A stretch of DNA of 64,000 bases from Calothrix sp. PCC 7716 (GTDB lineage Bacteria; Cyanobacteriota; Cyanobacteriia; Cyanobacteriales; Nostocaceae). The stretch spans positions 4,278,001-4,342,000 of the forward strand of contig NZ_AP025018.1 in NCBI RefSeq assembly GCF_019977735.1. The letters are read 5' to 3'. Position numbers and translations under genes: made by a program. This document shows positions 35,430 to 44,365 of the stretch, piece after piece (the first letter of the stretch is position 1; each line of letters opens with the position of its first letter). Under the pieces are notes generated by a model that saw only the letters and a program-made list of their open reading frames with translations, was not told where the DNA came from and ran no database searches.

Positions 35430-35533
35430 GTGGGCAGTGCCCACCTTACCCTAATTGAGAAGTTGCAAGATATAAGGTAAGTGAAAACAACATTAGAACA
35501 TGTTTAATATAACATTTTATATTAAAAAAGAAT

Positions 35534-35565
35534 TGTAGAGACATCTTTGAGCAGGCGCCTCTACA
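35534..35565. repeat. Degenerate TGTAGAG palindrome
   Basis: TGTAGAGACATC...GGCGCCTCTACA, ends match the TGTAGAGACG family, middle diverged. Downstream of the minus-strand gene at 35612. Confidence 0.6.
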
Positions 35566-35611
35566 GTTACCATAAATTCGTTTTATACTTGTAGCCAGAC
35601 AATCAAAAAAC

Positions 35612-36226
35612 TTAAATGTATTCGTTTTGATTAACAGTTGCTGTGTAGGTATCTTTTTGTTCAGAAGAATCGGCGCCTTCGTTACCTTGGCTATCAGCTT
35701 CTGTTTCGGGATTTGAGTAAGCTGCGTTTTTAACAGAATCAACTGTATTATAAGCAGCAGTTTTAACAGTGTCAGTAGTATTTTTAACAGTATCATTAAC
35801 GTTTACTACTGTATTTTTGACTTTATCTACAGAAGCGTTAACAGTGTTATTAACGTCTACCGCTGTATCCTTGATTATATCTCCAACATTTTTTGTTGTA
35901 TCGCTAACACCGCTTGCCACAGTATTAACAGTTTCACCTATTGCTGCAACTGTTTGGTTAAAACCTTGTGCTGTGTTTCTAACAACATTAGTTACACCTT
36001 GTATCGTTTGACTCAGCTTTTCACCAATTCCTTTTATTGCTAATGTACCAGCAATTGCACCTACTCCGGCGCCAATTAAGCTTCCAATAACAACTTTCGA
36101 TAACTCATTATTACGTGCATTATTTGCTTTCTGAGACTCCTCATTCAAAATGTAAGGATTAGAAAATGTATCCTGTGTTGATATATTTTGTCTTTCTGGA
36201 GGTAATAATGGTTGATTGCTATTCAT
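35612..36226 (-). CDS. Glycine-zipper and amphipathic-repeat protein (LEA-like)
   Basis: A 204-residue protein. Disordered N-terminus, then a glycine-zipper hydrophobic segment (VIGSLIGAGVGAIAGTLAI, ~45-65), then ~110 residues of repeated amphipathic helix rich in Val, Asn, Thr and Lys (VNDTVKNTTDTVKTAAYNTVDSVK), with acidic tail. The pattern resembles LEA or apolipoprotein-like helices that coat membranes or protect against drying. It is a paralogue of the next gene (36359-37384) and probably arose by tandem duplication. Function unproven. Confidence 0.7.
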   Translation of the reverse strand: MNSNQPLLPPERQNISTQDTFSNPYILNEESQKANNARNNELSKVVIGSLIGAGVGAIAGTLAIKGIGEKLSQTIQGVTNVVRNTAQGFNQTVAAIGETVNTVASGVSDTTKNVGDIIKDTAVDVNNTVNASVDKVKNTVVNVNDTVKNTTDTVKTAAYNTVDSVKNAAYSNPETEADSQGNEGADSSEQKDTYTATVNQNEYI

Positions 36227-36258
36227 AACAAGCTCCTCATAAAAAATTATTTTCTTAC

Positions 36259-36316
36259 TCTTGTGTATGCTCTTGTGTATGCTCTTGTGGAACGGGCATC
36301 CTGCCTGTCCAACAAA
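36259..36316. repeat. CTCTTGTGTATG triplet plus GGCATCC palindrome
   Basis: Two CTCTTGTGTATG units and one CTCTTGTGGAACGGGCAT unit, then CCTGCCTGTCCAACAA. This lies between the two paralogous minus-strand genes and may have arisen by slippage of the palindrome's left arm. Confidence 0.7.
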
Positions 36317-36358
36317 CTAAAATACAGGGTGACTCAAGCCACCCCATATTAAATTGAC

Positions 36359-37384
36359 CTATTCAAAAGCACTACCAGTACGGTTGATTTCTTCTTCTAA
36401 TGAATCCATATCAATAGAAGCAGAAGCTCTACGTGCTTCAAGGTCTGAAGCTGGACTTACATAAATAGAGGCAGAACTTGTATCGCTCATTGGGCTGCTC
36501 ATACTGCTTGTTGATTGACCAGCAGTATAACCACTACTGTATTGACTACCTGAAGGCGCCGATTTAGGTTGCTGCGCTTCGTACTTAAATGTATCAGTTG
36601 CATACTGCACCGACTGATTCAAATTTTCAGCAGTGTTCTGTACATTGTCAGCTCCAGATTTGACTGCTTGGTTAAGACCATCTGCTGTACTTTGCACAGC
36701 GTCAGCTCCAGATTTGACTGCTTGGCTGAGACCATCTGCTGTGCCTTGTACAACATCAGCTCCAGCTTTTACTACTTGACCTACACCTTGACTTACACCT
36801 TGTGCAGTACTCTGTACAGCATCCATTGTGCCAGCTGCTACTTGTGAAGCGCTGTCAGCAACACCTTTTGCTGTGTCTACTGCACCACCAACAACTGCTT
36901 GGGTTGTACCCTCAGCTACACTTTGTACTGCTTGTCCTAAACCTTGACCTGTTTGCATTAAACCAGAACCGATGGTTTTAGCTGCTTCACCAAGACCCTT
37001 AGTTGCGTGCCCAAAACCTTGAGCAATTCTTTTGCCAGCAAATGCAGCAGCTAAAGACCCTAAAGTACCACCAATAAGTCCACCTAACAGTACTCTGCTC
37101 AATGTATTATTTTTCTCTTGTTCTGATGGACTTTTCATATCTGTATTTCCAGAACCAGAGAAACCACCACCATACTGTTGATTAAACTGACCAGATGGTT
37201 GGTTGTATTGCTGACTATATGGTTGATTAGATTGACTATATTGCTGATTGTTATATTGTTGACCGTATCCGCTACGGCCTTCATAGCCCTGTCTACCTAT
37301 ATCACTCATATTGGCATCGGCGCCTGTTTGACTTTGATAATACTGATTATCACGTTGCTCATTGTTTCGTATGTTATCAACCAT
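36359..37384 (-). CDS. Q/N-rich, glycine-zipper, 18-residue-repeat protein (LEA-like)
   Basis: A 341-residue protein. The N-terminal ~85 residues are Gln/Asn/Tyr/Gly-rich and prion-like (QQYNNQQYSQSNQ). A glycine-zipper LGGLIGGTLGSLAAAFAG follows (~105), then ~150 residues of amphipathic helix with four consecutive 18-residue units such as GLSQAVKSGADAVQSTAD; the coding DNA shows a matching 54-bp period. The tail is Ser-rich and acidic. Similar helices bind lipid surfaces or act as LEA protectants. Paralogue of the neighbour at 35612. No known enzymatic motif. Confidence 0.7.
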   Translation of the reverse strand: MVDNIRNNEQRDNQYYQSQTGADANMSDIGRQGYEGRSGYGQQYNNQQYSQSNQPYSQQYNQPSGQFNQQYGGGFSGSGNTDMKSPSEQEKNNTLSRVLLGGLIGGTLGSLAAAFAGKRIAQGFGHATKGLGEAAKTIGSGLMQTGQGLGQAVQSVAEGTTQAVVGGAVDTAKGVADSASQVAAGTMDAVQSTAQGVSQGVGQVVKAGADVVQGTADGLSQAVKSGADAVQSTADGLNQAVKSGADNVQNTAENLNQSVQYATDTFKYEAQQPKSAPSGSQYSSGYTAGQSTSSMSSPMSDTSSASIYVSPASDLEARRASASIDMDSLEEEINRTGSAFE

Positions 37385-38356
37385 ATTCTTCGACTCCTTG
37401 TAAAGGCAAAATGTGTTTCGATAATGCTAATTTAGCGGTTGAAAACAGTATATTAACCTTTCTATAGACAGAGTATATTATTTTTTTATCTACATCTATA
37501 GCGGTAGCATTTAATCAAATTTAATCGCTATCTTAATCAATGAAAACTACTAACACAGATTTATACTTTTATTTAAACAAATTATTAATTTTTACATAAA
37601 AATTCATTTGTTTAATATCTTCTTAACCTTCTGTGAATACGACAGAAAACCTTACTGTCTAGAGGCTAATTAGAAACTGTTAGATATAAAGAAACGGGGT
37701 TGATTATCAAAATATTTATTTATTATGTATCGATAAAACCCGGTTTCTCGGAGTAATTAATAATATTTCCTTACCTAATACCTTGCACCCCTACCTCGCT
37801 CCCAAAAATTGCAGCTTGCTAACCAAGTTTTCCTTTATGGTAGTCGAAAAGCTTATCGTTACGTAAGGTGGGCAGTCCCCACCTTACTTTGCTTTACACG
37901 TATTACTTTTTAGTTACTTCTGACACACTATTTATAAAATATTACGGTACTTGGTATCGAAATCACTAATTACATGAGGCGCCATACTGATTTGATTTCC
38001 TCCGCCTATCTTCACCTCCTAAGTTAAGAACTAAAACCCTTATAATCATCTTTCTTTAGGATGAGTTAGATTAATATTTGATTGCTTTCAGCGAGTAATA
38101 ATTATGTATGTAAGGTCTGCTCAAAAGCATGTATAATAAGGCTTATAGATAATATTAAAACATTTGTATAGGTGAAATGTGACTACTTACTTGCACAAAT
38201 TAAAAATGTGACTATATTCTGGCTGCCAATGTAAGTTAGTAGCTCCAAAAACGAAAACAGAAGCGAATAGCTTATAGTTGCCATAAAACTTATAAATCTA
38301 AATCAGAAATACATTACCTTACCTTTGTCAGATTTTTTTCTCATCAGCAAATTATA
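37385..38356. other. ~970-bp intergenic region with two repeats
   Basis: AT-rich divergent spacer without a credible gene. It carries an AAACGGGG...AAACCCGGTTTC element at 37691-37751 (relative of 8078-8160) and a GTAAGGTGGGCAGTCCCCACCTTAC-type palindrome at 37863-37887. The remainder would hold promoters of both flanking genes. Confidence 0.7.
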
Positions 38357-39007
38357 TTGTTTACACAGGTAATACATATAAACTTAACCACGGAGAAACA
38401 ATTGCAAACCTCGAAACTACTACGGGATATATTACAGCGTCACTCAGCAGAACGTATATACTTAAGAGATTTAGTTTCTGAGATGAAAGAACGTTCGTTT
38501 GCAGGGTTATTAATGATTTGTGCATTACCAGAAGCTCTACCATTACCTGTTGCCGGAGTTTCTGCAATTATTGGTATACCGTTGATGATAGTTTCTCTTC
38601 AGTTGCTTTTGGGTTTTCGCAAACCTTGGTTGCCAAGTTGGATAGCTAACCGTTCGTTAAAGCGTAAAGATGTAGAGAAGCTTTTCAATAAAATTTTGTC
38701 AATCCTTGAAAAATACGAAAGTGTAATTCGTCCACGTTGGAAATTTGTAACTCACCCAAACGTACAACGTTTGCTCGGACTATTACTTCTCATACTGGCT
38801 TTTATTATTGCGCTTCCCATTCCTTTCGGGAATATGCTTCCTGCGATTATTATCATTATCATTAGTTTGGGTTTAATTGAGCAAGATGGTATTGTGATAG
38901 CTTTGGGTGCGTGTTTATCTTGTATACTCTTCGCTTTTGTCGCATATGCACTACTTGCTTTAAGCCAGTTTATCCCAAAATTCAATAGTGGGTTCTCCGC
39001 TCGGTAA
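38357..39007 (+). CDS. ExoD-family membrane protein
   Basis: About 216 residues with the ExoD (exopolysaccharide synthesis) signature: SAERIYLRDLVSEMKERSFAGLLMICALPEALPLPVAG, then GIPLMIVSLQLLLG and a second pair of helices (LLLLILAFIIALPIPFGNMLPAI). Predicted inner-membrane protein. ExoD is needed for normal exopolysaccharide in rhizobia, mechanism unknown. The start shown is TTG; there is no ATG before the conserved core begins, so the first residues are uncertain. Confidence 0.8.
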   Translation: MFTQVIHINLTTEKQLQTSKLLRDILQRHSAERIYLRDLVSEMKERSFAGLLMICALPEALPLPVAGVSAIIGIPLMIVSLQLLLGFRKPWLPSWIANRSLKRKDVEKLFNKILSILEKYESVIRPRWKFVTHPNVQRLLGLLLLILAFIIALPIPFGNMLPAIIIIIISLGLIEQDGIVIALGACLSCILFAFVAYALLALSQFIPKFNSGFSAR

Positions 39008-39118
39008 AATAGTTCTTTCGGTATATGAAACGTAAAAATTTAAGTTAGATAATTAGAAGTATATATCAAAAAATTATATACAGTACCGTCAAATTTTTAA
39101 GACTCGTTAAAAAATACG

Positions 39119-40462
39119 ATGAAATTAATAGAAATAATACGTTCTAAATGGAACTTTTTTAAAAAGGCATTAAAAACTTCGGCGCCAAGTGAAAAACTCC
39201 AGCAATATAAAAAAGCCTCTTTATTTCCTAATGGTAAAGCAAACAAGGCAGCATTGTCGGTGGTCATGCGCGGTGTTGCCGAAGTCTTATCACAAAAAAT
39301 GAACCTACCCTGGAAAACTGAAGCCAGTAATAATACTTTGAGTTACGAACAAATTAATAGCGGCAAAGGAAAAATTTGTTATTACATCACCGATAACCCA
39401 GAAACCCCGCAACCAGATACTTTAGTTGAAGAAACTGCTCTTAACGTTATCGACCAATTCGACCCTAGAGCTTGCGCTATTCATTTAATATACTGTGCCC
39501 TTGCTGCAAACCTTGACAAACCTTGGGAACAGAGTTTTGTCATTGACGACAAACAGCTACTTGAGTATACAGGACTCGTCAGGCGCCGCGACTTGTGCAA
39601 ACACGAACAATTGAGCATTTTATATGAACTATTACGTCAACCAGCCCAGATATTAGCTCGTATAGTTTGGCCTAAGCAAGGAAAAGTCGGAGCATTTACA
39701 GTTGCAGATTTAAAAATCTGGGATATCACCGTATTGAGAGACTACCAAACCGACAAAGCTGGTAATACCAAGTTAGTTGGTTTAAAAGTCATTGGTAAAG
39801 CAGGCGCCTGGGCAAAATACTTTCTCAACAAATCAGACTATCATTACAGCACAGGTGTAATCACCAAAAAAACCGTCCAAAAACTATTTAGCATCGGCAA
39901 GCAAAATATTGGCGCCGCAAGAATGTTAGTATGGCTAACCTTCCAAGTACAACCAGGCAAACAAGACAGTGTAATGGGTAAAACCCTAATGGAAATAGCT
40001 TACGGCGCCGAAAAAGTATCAATGGTCGAACAAGACAGACAACTTAGACGCTCCTTAGCAGATGACTTTGAAACAGATTTAAAAGTAGTCAAAGATGCAG
40101 GTTGGCATGTGGAAGTTAACCAAGGAACAGTTTGGCTAAAAAGTGAACACCCAACTAAAAGACCTATTGGTTACTGGAACGACTTATTAAATACAACATT
40201 GCGTATTCAATTACCAACCGACGCACAAGAGTATTTAGCGCTACCAGAAAATCAATATATAGTAAATAATGTCGAAGAAACTCTTAAACCTCCAACAGCT
40301 AACGTTATTAGAGAAGCAAGAAAAGCCAAAGGTTGGTCAAGAGCAGTGTTTGCTACTAGGATGGGAAAAAGTATATCTTGGGTTGATGCTATAGAGACAG
40401 GTCATCGTCAAGTTTCTCAAAAAGACTTGCCCAAAATAATTGATGAACTTGAATTGGAATAG
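39119..40462 (+). CDS. Helix-turn-helix protein of cyanobacterial type, function unknown
   Basis: A 447-residue soluble protein. The long N-terminal part (VMRGVAEVLSQKMNLPWKTEASNNTLSYEQ, ITDNPETPQPDTLVEETALNVIDQFD, and a WAKYFLN motif) is like a multi-copy cyanobacterial family of unknown role, with some features of plasmid replication-type winged helices. The last ~55 residues are an XRE/Cro-type HTH (IREARKAKGWSRAVFATRMGKSISWVDAIETG). Likely DNA-binding. It is followed at once by a C/G-tract repeat. Confidence 0.7.
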   Translation: MKLIEIIRSKWNFFKKALKTSAPSEKLQQYKKASLFPNGKANKAALSVVMRGVAEVLSQKMNLPWKTEASNNTLSYEQINSGKGKICYYITDNPETPQPDTLVEETALNVIDQFDPRACAIHLIYCALAANLDKPWEQSFVIDDKQLLEYTGLVRRRDLCKHEQLSILYELLRQPAQILARIVWPKQGKVGAFTVADLKIWDITVLRDYQTDKAGNTKLVGLKVIGKAGAWAKYFLNKSDYHYSTGVITKKTVQKLFSIGKQNIGAARMLVWLTFQVQPGKQDSVMGKTLMEIAYGAEKVSMVEQDRQLRRSLADDFETDLKVVKDAGWHVEVNQGTVWLKSEHPTKRPIGYWNDLLNTTLRIQLPTDAQEYLALPENQYIVNNVEETLKPPTANVIREARKAKGWSRAVFATRMGKSISWVDAIETGHRQVSQKDLPKIIDELELE

Positions 40463-40465
40463 AAT

Positions 40466-40579
40466 GATCCCCCCCTAACCCCCCCTTAATAAGGGGGGGA
40501 AAAGAAAGTAAACAAACAATTCTTAGCCATATATGTAAGCAATTCTTAGCCCCCCTTATTAAGGGGGGTTGGGGGGATC
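40466..40579. repeat. C/G-tract palindrome pair between convergent genes
   Basis: Two long C/G-tract hairpins (CCCCCCTTAATAAGGGGGG types) with ~60 bp between, including a duplicated AATTCTTAGCC motif. The right unit overlaps the last codons and stop of the minus-strand gene 40559-42166. Confidence 0.85.
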
Positions 40580-42166
40580 AAAATTAGTCCCTAATTTATA
40601 CAGAGAGTAAAACTTATCTGAGTAAACACGATTCATTTTAGAGTCATACACTGTTTCTATATTACGTCGCAACTGATTAGGAGGATTCAACACATAGACA
40701 CTTGAAGATAAATTTACCACCTTCGGCGCCGAATTTTCTCTAAATAATAATAATCTTACTTCTGAATTCAACAAATAACTCAAAGAAAAAACGTTACCAT
40801 AATTAATTCCAGCATCATCGCTAATTAAAACCGAGCGTGATTGATTAATAATGCGAGCAACTTCAGGGTTTCCATAACTAACAACTTTATTCCACCAAGT
40901 ATCAGCTTGAGAATTAACGGCAATTGAAATAATTCCAAGCGTTAGTATTGCCACTGTCATTCTACACCAAATTTGGCGCCGTGAGAAAATACCGTCATTA
41001 ACTTGATAGCATAAAAAGTAAGCAACAGCTATAATTATCCCTAAATATGAAGGTATCAAATATCGCTCAGAAACTGACCGCATTCCACCCAAAATTAAAT
41101 CAGGTATTACTAACGGTAACGCTGGAATAAAAATTAGAGTTACAACAAACAACCATACCTTTATATTTGTTCTTACATATAAAAAGTAAATAGCATAGCT
41201 CACAAAACCCAAAACGAACAACGCAGCTAAATATTGAAAAATATTATCTAAATTCCAATTAAAATCAAAAAAAATACGCGTAATTTGCAATAACCAAGAT
41301 TGAACTAAATTTGTTACAGGAATTGGCGCCTGTGTCCATTCAGTAGTAATATTAAATCTATAGAAATTAGTAGCAACAATAATCAACCAAGGACTAACAA
41401 ACAAAAAACTAACTAACATCGCTGTTAAAAAAGCTTCTACAGTTCTTGTCAATTTAAATTTAGCTGTAGTAATTACATAAACAGCATGAGCAATTGCGAC
41501 AAATCCACTCAGTAAAAATGTGTACATGCTTAATGCCAAACTCAATGCGTATATTCCCCAATTAAAAACAGGATATTTTATATCTTGCGATTCTTCAACT
41601 TTTATCGCACGTAATAAACAACCACTCGATAATAAAATAGTTACAGCCCAAAGAATATACTCACGCGCTTCAGTAGAATAAACAAATAATATTGGCGAAC
41701 ATAACGTTAATGCTACAGCAAAATAAGGCGCCCCTAATGGAACTCTAAACAATAAATAACACAACCAATACATAGAAGGAATTAACAATAAACTAATCAC
41801 AGCAGATAAACATCTAATAGCTGTTACCGAGTTACCAAAAATAGCCACCCAAAACCGCGCCAATATATAATAAAGCGGTGGATGCTGAGGGTCTTCAATC
41901 GCCAAAGAGTTAATAGTATCAATCAAACCTCTATCATTATTAACACCTTGAAATTTAGCTAAACTATCGCTCGTAATTACACGACCATTAAACACTTCCC
42001 GCTTGACTTCACTTGCTGTATATCCCGATACTCGCAGCATTGTAAAAGTTTCATCATGCCAAAAAACTTTACCGTCTAGGTTCACGAAGCGAAAACACAC
42101 TCCTAGCAGTAAAACCACAACAATAAAATACCGTAACCAATTAGGAGCAATTCGGAGATGCTTCAT
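40559..42166 (-). CDS. Family 39-like membrane glycosyltransferase (ArnT/PMT type)
   Basis: A 535-residue integral membrane protein with about 11 helices. The N-terminal VFWHDETFTMLRVSG has the acidic pair in the first periplasmic loop typical of GT-C/GT39 enzymes using polyprenyl-phosphate sugars, and EDPQHPPLYYILARFW is the family motif. It likely glycosylates a lipid or surface polymer in the periplasm. The last residues, NFDPPNPP, and the stop come from the palindromic repeat, so the natural C-terminus is altered. No operon partner. Confidence 0.82.
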   Translation of the reverse strand: MKHLRIAPNWLRYFIVVVLLLGVCFRFVNLDGKVFWHDETFTMLRVSGYTASEVKREVFNGRVITSDSLAKFQGVNNDRGLIDTINSLAIEDPQHPPLYYILARFWVAIFGNSVTAIRCLSAVISLLLIPSMYWLCYLLFRVPLGAPYFAVALTLCSPILFVYSTEAREYILWAVTILLSSGCLLRAIKVEESQDIKYPVFNWGIYALSLALSMYTFLLSGFVAIAHAVYVITTAKFKLTRTVEAFLTAMLVSFLFVSPWLIIVATNFYRFNITTEWTQAPIPVTNLVQSWLLQITRIFFDFNWNLDNIFQYLAALFVLGFVSYAIYFLYVRTNIKVWLFVVTLIFIPALPLVIPDLILGGMRSVSERYLIPSYLGIIIAVAYFLCYQVNDGIFSRRQIWCRMTVAILTLGIISIAVNSQADTWWNKVVSYGNPEVARIINQSRSVLISDDAGINYGNVFSLSYLLNSEVRLLLFRENSAPKVVNLSSSVYVLNPPNQLRRNIETVYDSKMNRVYSDKFYSLYKLGTNFDPPNPP

Positions 42167-42274
42167 AAACCTTTATATAGCAATTGCAGTTCACATCTGA
42201 ATTTAGCAAAGTTCACATGCTTCTCGAAGCTTGCTACAATAAGTTAGCATATCCCTTGCTTGTTACCAGCCGTT

Positions 42275-42843
42275 ATGACTCGTGAAATAGTATTGCCTTC
42301 TTGGTGTAGTGATGAGGATTTAATGCAAATGAGCGCAGAAAATCCAGAAATGCGCTTTGAACGTAATGCTGACGGAACTCTAGAAACTATGTCTCCTACA
42401 GGTGGATTTTCTGGCAACAGAGAATTAAAAGCTGGTGCATCATTATGAAATTGGGTGGAAAGTCAAGGACTGGGTGAGGTATACTAAGAACGGTTTAGAA
42501 ATGTCATTCTCAGCGTAGCGTAATGCGGAGCATTTGCCGCAGGCTAGAATCTCTAAGATGCTTCACTGCACTGCGTTTCGTTCAGCATGACAAAGTTTAT
42601 ATTTAACCCGTTTGCAGTATATTTGGCCCTAGTACTGGTTTTAGACTCAAAAACAAAGCAATACGCTCTCCTGATGCTGCGTTTGTCGCTGCAAAACGTT
42701 TACCCCAAGACTGGGAAACTAGAGAAGATCAATTTCTGGATTTGGCGCCTGATTTTATCATTGAAATCCGTTCTAGCACCGACAGTCTGGAAAAACTTAA
42801 GCGAAAAATGCAAGAATATATAGAGAAGAGACGTTACATGTAA
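42275..42843 (+). pseudogene. Uma2-family pseudogene with three lesions
   Basis: The N-terminal part (MTREIVLPSWCSDEDLMQMSAENPEMRFER, SPTGG) runs to a TGA at 42446-42448, where TGG would give the conserved LWNWVESQGLGEVY. Then a ~90-bp interspersed repeat (42503-42592) interrupts the frame. The middle Uma2 core resumes at about 42620 (FGPSTGFRLKNKAIRSPDAAFV, APDFIIEIRS). Finally the palindrome at 42827-42851 truncates the C-terminus just after MQEYIE. Nonfunctional by any reading. Confidence 0.85.
42503..42592. repeat. GTCATTCTcAGCG-type interspersed repeat
   Basis: Begins GTCATTCTCAGCGTAGCG, contains AGAATCTC and ends CAGCATGAC. The same family lies at the right window edge (63861-64000). 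It interrupts the Uma2 pseudogene. Confidence 0.75.
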
Positions 42844-42916
42844 CGTCTTTACCCCTTATCATTAATGTCTCCTTAATCTGAGTTGAATAGATTAGAGGTA
42901 ACTATCTCTTATATCT

Positions 42917-44329
42917 ATGACACTGTGTATCAACCCAGATTGCCAACACCCAAATAACCCCGATACAGTTAAAGTTTGTCTGAGTTGCGGTAGTAAGCTT
43001 TTATTACTCGAAAGGTACCGACCTACTACTATTATTGGTAAAGGAGGATTTGGCAAAACATTTTTAGCTACTGACGAACACAAACCATCTAAACCTCGCT
43101 GTGCGGTTAAACAGTTAAGCTTTACTGGTACTGGGCAACTTGTCAATAAAGCAGTGGAGTTGTTCGAGCAAGAAGCAGTTGTTTTAGAATCTTTAGGCAA
43201 CCACCCGCAAATCCCCACACTTCTAGCATATTTTACCCATGAACAACGGCTTTATATTGTTCAAGAATTTATAGAGGGTGTGACTTTAGAGCAAGAATTG
43301 CTTCAAGGCGCCTATAATGAAGTTAAAATTAGGTGTCTGTTACACGATATATTACCCGTTTTAAAGTTTGTTCACGAACATAATATATTACACCGTGACA
43401 TTAAGCCGCCCAATATTATCATCCGGGCGAGTGACGGTAAACCTGTCTTAATTGATTTTGGTGTTGCCAAGGTTTTACAGTCATCAAGTTTTATTCAACA
43501 AGCAACCGCTCTTGGTACTTTACATTATGCGGCGCCTGAGCAATTTAGAGGCTCTGTTTTTCAAAATAGTGATTTATATAGCTTGGGTGTTACGTGTATT
43601 AGTTTAATTACGGGTGTATTCTCAGTTGAAAAACTTTATGATGGCACCAGTTCCAGTTGGTGTTGGCGTAACTTTGTACCTGCTACGTCTAACATTATTA
43701 GCGATGAATTAGGACAAATTTTAGATAAATTGCTACAATTTCAGCCAATACATCGGTATTCGTCAGCACAAGAAGTTCTGCAAGCGCTTTCGTTGTTACC
43801 ACCTGTTAGTACACAGATACCGCCAACGCTACATCTAGACACATTGATTGCAGTTACAGTTCCAAGTAGTGCGAGTCAAACTTCTAAAATAGAAATATAT
43901 TATATCAAACTTGAACTTTTACTTAAATCTCAGAAATGGAAAGAAGCAGACTTAGAAACTTGGAAATTACTATGCATGGCATTAAATAAACCTTTAGAAG
44001 CTAAGATAACAAGTAGTGAAATTAACTTGATTAACTGCGAACAATTACATAAAATAGACCAGCTTTGGATAGAAGCAAGTAATGGTAAATTTGGCTTTAG
44101 CATTCAAAATAAAATATTAGAGAGTGTCAGAAAAGACTACGTACTGTTTTGTCAACATGTACAATGGCAAAGCTACAACTCGATATTGTTCCACCAAAGT
44201 CTAAAATTCAGCAACGAAGCTCCACCCGGACACTTCCCTTCGCGAATTTGGGCTGAAAGTGATAAATATTGGCGTTACCTGGACATAATTGCTTTAAAGT
44301 TAGCACAGTGCAACGTCACTACCATTTAG
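42917..44329 (+). CDS. Ser/Thr protein kinase with zinc ribbon and GUN4 domain
   Basis: A 470-residue soluble protein. An N-terminal four-Cys zinc ribbon (C4, C9, C21, C24) leads to a Hanks-type kinase: IGKGGFGKTF (P-loop), AVKQL (Lys), HRDIKPPN (catalytic loop), LIDFGVAK (DFG) and APEQF. All key residues are present, so it should be active. From ~320 the sequence is a GUN4-type domain (LELLLKSQKWKEADLETWKLL, IDQLWIEASNGKFGFSIQ), known to bind porphyrins in GUN4. The gene is followed 36 bp later by a PstS-like anchored protein, likely co-transcribed. Confidence 0.88.
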   Translation: MTLCINPDCQHPNNPDTVKVCLSCGSKLLLLERYRPTTIIGKGGFGKTFLATDEHKPSKPRCAVKQLSFTGTGQLVNKAVELFEQEAVVLESLGNHPQIPTLLAYFTHEQRLYIVQEFIEGVTLEQELLQGAYNEVKIRCLLHDILPVLKFVHEHNILHRDIKPPNIIIRASDGKPVLIDFGVAKVLQSSSFIQQATALGTLHYAAPEQFRGSVFQNSDLYSLGVTCISLITGVFSVEKLYDGTSSSWCWRNFVPATSNIISDELGQILDKLLQFQPIHRYSSAQEVLQALSLLPPVSTQIPPTLHLDTLIAVTVPSSASQTSKIEIYYIKLELLLKSQKWKEADLETWKLLCMALNKPLEAKITSSEINLINCEQLHKIDQLWIEASNGKFGFSIQNKILESVRKDYVLFCQHVQWQSYNSILFHQSLKFSNEAPPGHFPSRIWAESDKYWRYLDIIALKLAQCNVTTI

Positions 44330-44365
44330 CAAGTTTTACTCAACAATTCTATTTAATCTAATTAT

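Noticed and set aside
36640-36790. CRISPR-like direct repeats with 54-bp period
   Set aside because: They encode 18-residue protein repeats in frame, without spacers.
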